Source: Akebia trifoliata
Lineage: Eukaryota; Streptophyta; Magnoliopsida; Ranunculales; Lardizabalaceae
Direction of reading: 5' to 3'
Assembly (NCBI GenBank): GCA_017979445.1
Contig: CM030704.1
Coordinates: 13,623,658-13,687,657 of the forward strand
DNA length: 64,000 nucleotides
How positions within the stretch are numbered: position 1 is the stretch's first letter; each line of letters opens with the position of its first letter. Shown piece after piece: positions 57,131 to 64,000 of the stretch. Position numbers and translations under genes: made by a program. The notes below the pieces were generated by a model. The model was given only the letters and a program-made list of their open reading frames with translations. It did no database searches and was not told where the DNA came from.

Positions 57131-58289
57131 TGCTTTATTGACCGAGCATCGGGATGGAATGGAATCTGATGTTGAATGATATCTGTACTTACTCCTATCA
57201 TGTCCTCATACGACCACGGGAATACATCTTTGAACTTTATAAGCAAATCCACTATCCCTTTGCGTTCCTTGGGAGATAAGGTGACACTAATTTGAATCTC
57301 TTGAGGATTTTCTTTAGTCCCGAGAATAACTACTTCTATTTCTTCTATTACAGGTTGAGCCCGACGTTCATCTTCTTGTTCAAGTAATTTAATTAATTCG
57401 ATAGGAGTCTCTTCAATAGAAGATTCGTCCTTCGAAGTTAGATTATTAGCTAAATCAATATTGTACTCGAGGTAATAAAAAACTTATTATATTTCATTAA
57501 AGATAGATGGGGTGACAGGACTTACTACGGACTCGACAGACTTAACATAACTAGACTAAACATATACAGAGGACTCATTACATGGTTATTGGAAAAAGAC
57601 CCAACTGCGGGTTTGATTACAGACTATGGGTTTTGAGCACCACTTTTGGCTGACACGTTTCCTTCTTCGAGAAACATTTGAGCGAAATCGAGGAAATCCG
57701 CAGTTGTCTACCAATCATCAACCCCTTTAAGTTCTTTAGATACCTTATCTTTTTCCTTATCAAGCCAACTCATACCAAAGAAAATCTCAAATCCCTATTG
57801 GAGGGTACCTGTGAGGTGATCGATGAAAGGTTCTGAAAAATCATAATAAAGGAAATATTCCCATGTTTTCACGAAACGCCCATTAAGGGTTTAGCGATAG
57901 GGCTTCATTTTGATCAGATTGGTGACATGTCCTTGTCTCCTCGCGTTTGCCTTATCTTTCCTTATCTTCCAATATTGAGCCCCATCTTTTTTGATAGGCT
58001 CATACCCCAATCTGAATGTCCAATTTACTTCTTGAATAGCTAGTGCAACTTTGATCCCTTGTTGTCTAGGACTGAAGCCCATGCTTGGTAAGAATCTCAT
58101 GCTTTTGAACATATTGGGCACACAATAGCTGAATGTATTATCAATAAAAACGAACTCTTTTGCAGAATTATCCCATTGAACAACATGAATATTTTCAAAT
58201 TCAAACCCGTTGAGTTGTATTTCTTTTTGTTCGAATTGAATTTCAAGCAGCGACTTATCCTTGGTTTTTATATCGTTTAGCATCCCCAT
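57130..58289 (-). pseudogene. pol: Pre-RT spacer and G-patch-like segment of element E
   Basis: 57891-58289 is open for 132 residues and has MRFLPSMGFSPRQQGI, the G-patch-like counterpart of D, with a key Gly changed to Phe-Ser context. 57130-57890 is the acidic spacer with stops. Confidence 0.7.
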
Positions 58290-58682
58290 GAAGTGTGATT
58301 ACCAAACTGTCCTTGATGAATTTAATCCTCTGATGCAAAGTAGAAGGTACGGCCTTGATCTGATGCAGCCACAGTCTCCCTAGTAGTAGGTTGAGTGATG
58401 ACTGAATATCCAAGACTTAGAATTCCACAGGGAAGTCTGTTATACCCATGGATATTCATAGCTGCAAAGTTCCAGTACATCCCTTTTTCGTATTATCGTA
58501 AGCTCTGACGCTTTGGCTAGTTGGTTTGAAGACTTCTGTCTTGAACCCGAGGCAAGTTGCGGTCTTCAAAGGACAAACATTTAATGCACTTCAATTATCT
58601 ACCAAGACTAGAAGGACTCTTATTCTATTGTAATCAATTGTAATGTGTAGTGGCTTGATTGGGAGATCTGAGTTTGAGAAGG
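58290..58682 (-). pseudogene. pol: Protease remnant of element E, truncated by F
   Basis: Aligns with D 9620-10005. The catalytic segment region (about 58585-58620) and the LLLGRP-like end near 58375 are recognisable at DNA level. The upstream part is cut at 58682/58683 where TGTAGACACC begins. Confidence 0.75.
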
Positions 58683-59984
58683 TGTAGACACCCCATTTTT
58701 ACACTCACCTGATTAATCAACTCGTCAACCTGATTGCAACGGTTCCCAATGACGGATGTTTATTCCAATGCTCTGTTTGTTACCAGATATGTTTCAGAAA
58801 TTTGGATGAAGTATCTCAAACTAACAAAATTGTAGAAACCACACTATGCTAGGAAAATATAACCCCAAAAGCCTAGAAATCATCATTTTTCAGACAAAAA
58901 GAAGTTTCACGATAAAAATCACTGAAAAATGATCAAATTATCAAAATACCCCTAACCTCAAAACATCCCTAGAGCCCACATTATGCTTAGAAAAATCCTT
59001 TCAAACACAAAAAATAATAAATCGAAACCAAATAAACCATTTTGCCAATTTTCACAAAATTTGACAAAATTACAAAAATACCCCTCATAAAGTTCACGAC
59101 CATTTCACACAAAATTTCATAAATGATACAAACCAATATTTCCATTAAATTCTTTCTGAAAAATAGATTTCAAAACATCCTGGAACATTGAAAAATGATT
59201 TAAAACGCAAAAAGTCCTCTCCAAGGGTAAAACGATAATTTTATAATTTTAATAATTAAAAATTCTGAAATTAATAATTCAAACATTAATTAATGTAAAG
59301 TGAAATCCTAATTAAAATTAAAGTCAATCAAGTGAGACTTAAGTCAAAATTTAAAATCAAGTCAATCAAGTGAGACTTAAGACAAAACCCTAAAATCAAG
59401 TCAATCAAGTGAAACTTAAGTCAAAACCCTAAAATCAAGTCAATCAAGTAAGATTTAAGTCAAAATCCTAAAACCAAGTCAATCTAGTAAGTCAAAATCC
59501 TAAAATCAAGTCAATCTAATAAGACCAAAGTCAAACCCTAATCAATTTAATAAGACCAAAGTCAAACCCTAACCCTAATAGAATTCTAATTAAACTCTAA
59601 AACTATCTAATAGAATTCAAATCAAACTCTAAAACTATCTAATGTAATTCTAATTAAACTCTAAAACTATCTAATGTAATTCTAATTAAATACTAACTAT
59701 ATCTAAAATAATTTTAATTAAACACTAACTCTATTTAAAATAATTCTAATTAAACACTAACTCTATCTAAAAAGCACCTAAAAGAAATCTATAAATAAGG
59801 GTCTCTACAACCTATTTTCGTATGAAAAAATAAACCCAAATAAAAGTAGGTCAAAAAGCTTTCCTAGCCTCCCATAAACCCTAATTTTGAAGTCCTAACT
59901 CCTTACCTAACATCCATACCCCAATTCTTACTCAAAAAATACCCAAAAATCTATTAAAAAAATCAATCAGAAAACTCATAGATC
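58683..59984 (+). repeat. LTR fragment F (C-type LTR, 3'-truncated)
   Basis: Starts TGTAGACACC at 58683 and follows the C-type LTR through many AGTCAATC-AAGT-AGACTTAAGTCAAA repeats (59320-59560), TCTAATTAAACTCTAAAACTATC repeats (59580-59770) and TATAAATAAGGGTCTCTACA (59791 region), ending at CATAGATC. The last about 300 bp with GGTAAT, U5 hairpin and CGCTTTCA are missing. Sequence of G follows at once, so F is truncated and its internal region lost. Confidence 0.85.
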
Positions 59985-60670
59985 ATTGTTATCGAGTTTT
60001 CCATTCCCCAGTTGTCTGGTAGACTACTAGACTTGAATCCCTGAATACAACGATTTTATCCACTTCCGGGTCGATTGTTGCCTTCAACCCTGCAATGCAT
60101 GCTTTACCTCGTTATTGGAACATTGAAATCTCAATCGGATGGCAATGGGAACATGAGATCCATCTGGTTTGATCAAAATTGCCCCTATTTCGTTTTCTTT
60201 CTGGTTTGTAACTCCATCGAAGTACATTTTACAGCCTTATTTTTCATCACCGTTTTCAACTTCAATCAACAAGATGGCTTCATCTGGGAATTTTTCTTTA
60301 ATGACTCATAATCAGGTAAGGGATGCTCAGCTAAGTAATCGACAATGGCTTTCCTCTTGATGGCCTTTTGAGTGACATAGGTGATCTAAACTTAAATAAC
60401 AATAGTTACCATTTTGCAGTGCGACCTGTTAGTGCTGACTTCTAGAAGAGATGCTTGAGAGGATCCATTCGAGCAATAAGCATAGTTGAATAGCTGAGGA
60501 GGTAGTTGCATAGTCATTAAGATGCCCAAACCAGTGTGTAACAAGTCTTCTCGAGTGCAGAGTACTTTTCCTCATAATTGGTGAACTTCTTGTTGAGATA
60601 GTAAATGACTTGCTCTTTTGGACCTGACTCATCGTGTTCCCCAGTACATAGTCCATAGACGTTTCTTACA
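59985..60670 (-). pseudogene. pol: RNase H domains of element G, decayed
   Basis: 59985-60260 has the second RNase H (words translating to EVDKIVVF-DS and GEWKT-like segments), and 60260-60670 the retroelement RNase H after RT. No open piece over 80 residues in the right frame. Confidence 0.6.
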
Positions 60671-60675
60671 CCGAA

Positions 60676-61560
60676 TTATATATCAGTAAGGGGTGTAGGA
60701 GGAACCAAGACTGGCAGATTGAGAAAATATTTCTTTATCTTGTCGAAAACTTCCAAGCAGTCCTCATTCCATGCTTTTGGTACATCTTTTCTAAGTAGCT
60801 TGAAGACTGGTTCACAGATAGGTGTGAGTTGTACGATGAACCTGTTGATATATTGTATTTTACCCAGAAATGTTCTAACGTCCCTTTCTAACATTGGTGC
60901 TTTCATTTCGAGAATGTACTTGATCTTTGCTGGATCTATCTCAATGCCTCTTCTACTAACGATGAAGCCTAACAATTTTCTTGATGTTGCTCCGAAGATG
61001 CATTTTGCTAGGTTGAGCCTCAGACTATAATTATTTAATTGATCAAATAACTTTATAAAGTTTATCAAATGGTCATCTTCCAAGTTAGACTTAGCAATCA
61101 TATCATCTACATAAACCACCATTTCTTTGTGGATCATATCGTAAAACAAAGTTGTCATTGCACCTTGATAAGTTATCCTGACGTTCTTGAGTCTAAATGA
61201 CATGACTTTGTAATGAAAAATATCCTAAGGTATGATAAATGTTGTCTTCTCATAATCTTCTTCTGACATTCTTATTTGATTGTAGCCGAAGAAATCATCC
61301 ATGAATGAAAACATGTTGTGCCCTACTGTACTAGCGACTAAAGTGTCAATATGGGATAATGGAAAATTATCCTTAGGGCTAGCTTTATCCAAATCTCAAT
61401 AGTTAGTGCACATTCGTACTTTCTTGTCCTTCTTCAGTATTAGAACGACATTGGCTAACCATTCAGGATATGTAGATACTACAAGGAAACCTACTTAGAA
61501 CTGTTTCATTACTTCATCTTTGACCTTGAGTGTCCATTCTAGTTTGAGTCTTCTTAATTT
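60676..61560 (-). pseudogene. pol: Reverse transcriptase of element G
   Basis: 60676-61203 is open for 175 residues: MTTLFYDMIHKE, YVDDMIAKS (catalytic pair), LRLNLAKCIFGATSRKLLGF, SRRGIEID and VRTFLGKIQYINRF, ending PVLVPPTP. The fingers (61204-61560) hold stops, e.g. near 61226, 61398 and 61496. The active-site Asp pair is intact. Confidence 0.85.
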
Positions 61561-63120
61561 CTATCTGATCGACTTGCTCCCAGGAGCTATTGGTAGTTTA
61601 TGAATGACAAGATCTATGTCTAACTCGGGCATATTTTTGTGGGGCAAAGTGAAGATGTCTTGATAGACTTGTAGTAGTTTGATCATTTTTTTTCTATTGT
61701 GGTATTAACAAGGCTTCGATACAACACGTGGATCATCTTCAATGTCGAGATTAATCGAGCTTATATCCTCAATGTTTGCTTGAACACTCTTTTCATGTCG
61801 TTCTAAAAGGTCTTTGATTTCTTTAGGAGGGTATTTCACTTCGTCTTCTGACTCTTCTTCGATTCCCATGAGGTCGAAGTCGAGTTCGAGATCAAAGTCA
61901 TACTCATCCCTTTCATATTATGTTCTGTCCAAAGGTTCATTCGGTCGAGACAATTCCCTCAAATTCTGAGAAAACTCCTTTTTTGGTTTTTGAAAAATAT
62001 ATTTATTTTATTTAGATTTTGAAAGCTTATTGATTTTTTTTAGTGTTAGTTTTTAGACACTTGAAATAAGAAGAGCAATCATGCATTCATTATTAAAGAT
62101 AAGGAGCCTTCAAAATAGTCTTTACCCGAAGATGAGGGCTTGTTATGATCCTCGGGCAAATTGAATTTGTCTAACGACATTTTTTTAGAGGCTTCGTAGG
62201 CTCAAGTGTGATAGGGAATTCTTCCCAATTGTTCAGAATCTCCCTCCTCCTTGATGGGATAGATAAGGTGAGAAAGTGGTTTTTTGGACGGTCCTGAGAT
62301 GACCATTACCTCTGGTTGACCATTGTTAGAGTCGGGTTTAGGTCCTCCCAAGTTAGGTGGAATGATGATTGATGCCTAGTCAATGCTGATTGGAAATGGT
62401 GAATCATTTTTCTTGCTCATGGCAACTTCCACTTTCCCGGGCTCTCTTGTCATCTCTTGTGAATTCTCGTCGGAATCCTCATTGAATAGAATATCGATGT
62501 CTTCCATGAAGGAGGGTTGGGACTCAACAATCGAGCCTTTCTGTACGTATTTGAGACTTACAGTTTTTGACTTCCTTATTGGCTTTGGTAGTATTTGTTC
62601 AGGTTGGCTGCTCGGTCTAACTTAAGATTTTGGAAAGTTGACGCTGATGTGAGGAACTTTTCCTAGATTCCAAACATTTGGCTCTCACTTTTATTTTTTC
62701 ATTAGTCGAAGTTCTCTCTTCTTTTCATTCATATCCGATATATCTATTTTTGTAAGCCTGAATCTCAAACCGAAATAAGGGGTGTGTTTTTTTTGCTACA
62801 ACTGGCATGTTTTTCCTTTTCCTCCCTATCCTAACCCTTGTTCGGATCGGTAACCTTCTTCAAGACTCGTCCGATCATCAAATTTTCCCTTGATAATTCT
62901 ACCCTTACTTTTTACCTTTCCCTTTTCGACGTGGTTAGCTGCAATGAATTGGTAGGAATGGTATAATGCTTTGTCTTTCGTCAATTCTATGTCGATGAAA
63001 GGAACATCCGAGACTCTCCTAATTGGGATCAAGTTTTCTACTAAGACAAATATCATCTTCTGTCCCATGATAAATTTGACTATTTGGTGCAAAGAGGAAG
63101 GTACTGCTCTTGCAATGTGG
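61560..63120 (-). pseudogene. Post-protease spacer of element G
   Basis: Includes an acidic Glu-rich region at 61800-61920 and an 88-residue open piece at 62826-63092 (MHQIVKFIMGQKMIFVLVE) directly after the protease end. No domain is recognised in the rest; frames are short. A G-patch-like motif was not found. Confidence 0.55.
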
Positions 63121-63122
63121 AT

Positions 63123-63695
63123 TCACGGCCTTCCCAACAGTAAGTTGAAGGCTGTCGATATTTTCATGACCTCAAATGTTACCTCGAATGTACAAAGGGT
63201 TATAGTGATCAATAGGTCCACTTCTCCTAGAAAATCCCTTCTCGAATTGTCGAAACCTTGGATAACTTCATTGTTGGGTTTGATATGCGACCAATCAGCG
63301 TTGAGGTTGCGAAAGGTTTCTAGAGGACAGATATTGAGAGCTGAGTCATTATCGATTAACACCTTGGCAACCATCATGCCCTTGCACATGACCATGATAT
63401 TTAATGGTTCGACGTGTCCTTGTCCCTCTAGTACGAATTCCCTTTCAGTGAAGATAATAGGATTGGGGGTCATAATCTGACCAACTATCTGTTCTAATTG
63501 TGCAGGCGAAATGGTCGTAGGTACATGCAATTTTCCCAGAACTTTCAACACTACTTCGTAGTGTTCCTCTGACTTTTGTAGAAGACCCAGAATGCTGATC
63601 TGAGCCGGCTGTTTGTTCAATTGGTCCATTATATTATGCTCACTCTTACAAATAAGCTTAATGAAGTCTACTGCCTCTTTATCTAATATTTTCAC
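63123..63695 (-). pseudogene. pol: Retropepsin-like protease of element G
   Basis: 190 residues open. Linker (LNKQPAQISILGLLQKSEEH), then VAKVLIDNDSALNICPLET, where the catalytic triplet reads D-N-D and not D-N-G as in D, then RRDFLGEVDLLI and a FNLLLGRP end. The Gly-to-Asp change could weaken activity. Confidence 0.85.
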
Positions 63696-63699
63696 CTTT

Positions 63700-64000
63700 T
63701 CTTATTTCTTGTCATCCTGCTCCATCTTGTCCTTTCCTTTTTTTTTCATCTACTATCTCTTTTGCTGTCTCTTTCTCTTTGATCCTTATTCCTTTTATTG
63801 GCACCTCCCTACCTTTGTCATGTGACCAATGTTATCCACCATTGCCTTTTTTATTGTTTCGACTCTACCGATCTGATGATGGTTGTTTCGTAGCTCCACG
63901 GGACTACTTGGTTAGAATTATATAGGAATGGCTTTGGTGAAATATGGTTATTGGGGGTAGGTCAAGTTTTACATTGAGGATAAGGGTGGTGGTTGTGATT
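63700..64000 (-). pseudogene. Gag-protease linker of element G, partial
   Basis: Contains a segment translating to VVPWSYET and IGHMTKVGRC, resembling the pre-protease MTR-GR linker of Tat elements. Stops are present near 63715 and 63800. Continues beyond the window. Confidence 0.55.

Larger units (their letters stand above)
54768..58682 (-). mobile_element. Element E, 5' portion
   Basis: Starts with the CCCAT duplication and continues the integrase from 33304. In minus order the domains are protease (58290-58682, cut at its upstream side), G-patch-like segment, spacer, RT, RNase H, second RNase H and integrase N-terminus. No open piece exceeds 132 residues. It is cut at 58682, inside protease, by LTR fragment F. 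Confidence 0.85.
59985..64000 (-). mobile_element. Element G: second, diverged Tat retrotransposon, running off the right edge
   Basis: Minus order: gag-protease linker (63700-64000), protease (63123-63695), spacer (61560-63120), RT (60676-61560), RNase H (about 60260-60670) and a piece of the second RNase H (59985-60260). It differs from D and E in nearly every residue outside motifs, so it is another family. The integrase side is lost at the F junction. Confidence 0.85.

Noticed and set aside
62383..62625. 80-codon plus-strand frame in element G
   Set aside because: Antisense to the decayed spacer of G; no recognised motif.
1..64000. Host protein genes, tRNA or rRNA genes
   Set aside because: None recognised. 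The only non-retroelement-like gene is the broken PMD copy, and it is most easily explained as part of a retroelement.

Overview
The window is a stretch of repeat-rich plant nuclear DNA, almost entirely made of LTR retrotransposons of the Ty3/gypsy superfamily, Tat (Ogre/Retand-like) lineage. This rests on the domain order (gag, protease, G-patch-like segment, reverse transcriptase, RNase H, a second plant-type RNase H, integrase), on a primer-binding site beginning TGGCGACTCC (fits the 3' end of a tRNA-Arg), on LTR ends TGTAGACACC...CGCTTTCA, and on tandem-repeat arrays between integrase and the polypurine tract. No intact host gene, tRNA or rRNA was recognised. The host looks like a flowering plant; the species cannot be told from this sequence.

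Layout (letters are my own labels). D, minus strand, 1-14876: a nearly complete but defective Tat element. Its 3' LTR runs off the left edge and holds a solo LTR (H, 1153-2748). Its polyprotein lies at 5343-11119, and its 5' LTR ends at 14876. I, minus strand, about 15291-19440: a partial LTR and polypurine tract, followed by an antisense, decayed plant-mobile-domain (PMD) gene at 17539-19186. A, plus strand, about 19450-30942: a non-autonomous element with a fragmentary pol, a 3.1 kb array of about 34-bp repeats and an intact 3' LTR. E, minus strand: an old, decayed Tat element split into 30943-33304 and 54768-58682 by C. C, plus strand, 33305-54767: a non-coding element with three LTRs and two internal regions, flanked by the target duplication CCCAT. 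B, minus strand, 41338-52865: a young, complete, non-autonomous element with two LTRs of 1782 bp each and target duplication GGTTC, inserted in C. F, 58683-59984: a truncated plus-strand LTR. G, minus strand, 59985-64000: a second, more diverged Tat element running off the right edge. B is therefore nested in C, C in E, and H in D; each site can be checked against an undisrupted copy elsewhere in the window.

No gene here looks functional as it stands. D has stops, frameshifts and a lost integrase catalytic aspartate; A and B lack most of pol; C has none. What has been preserved in autonomous and non-autonomous copies alike is non-coding: the U5 hairpin, the PBS, the polypurine-tract hairpin, a cluster of about four hairpins in the 3' region, and hairpin-bearing tandem arrays. 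In several of these the stem bases differ between elements while pairing is kept and the loop is constant. That pattern suggests conserved RNA (or DNA) structures needed in cis for replication or packaging. They are the most interesting signals in the window.
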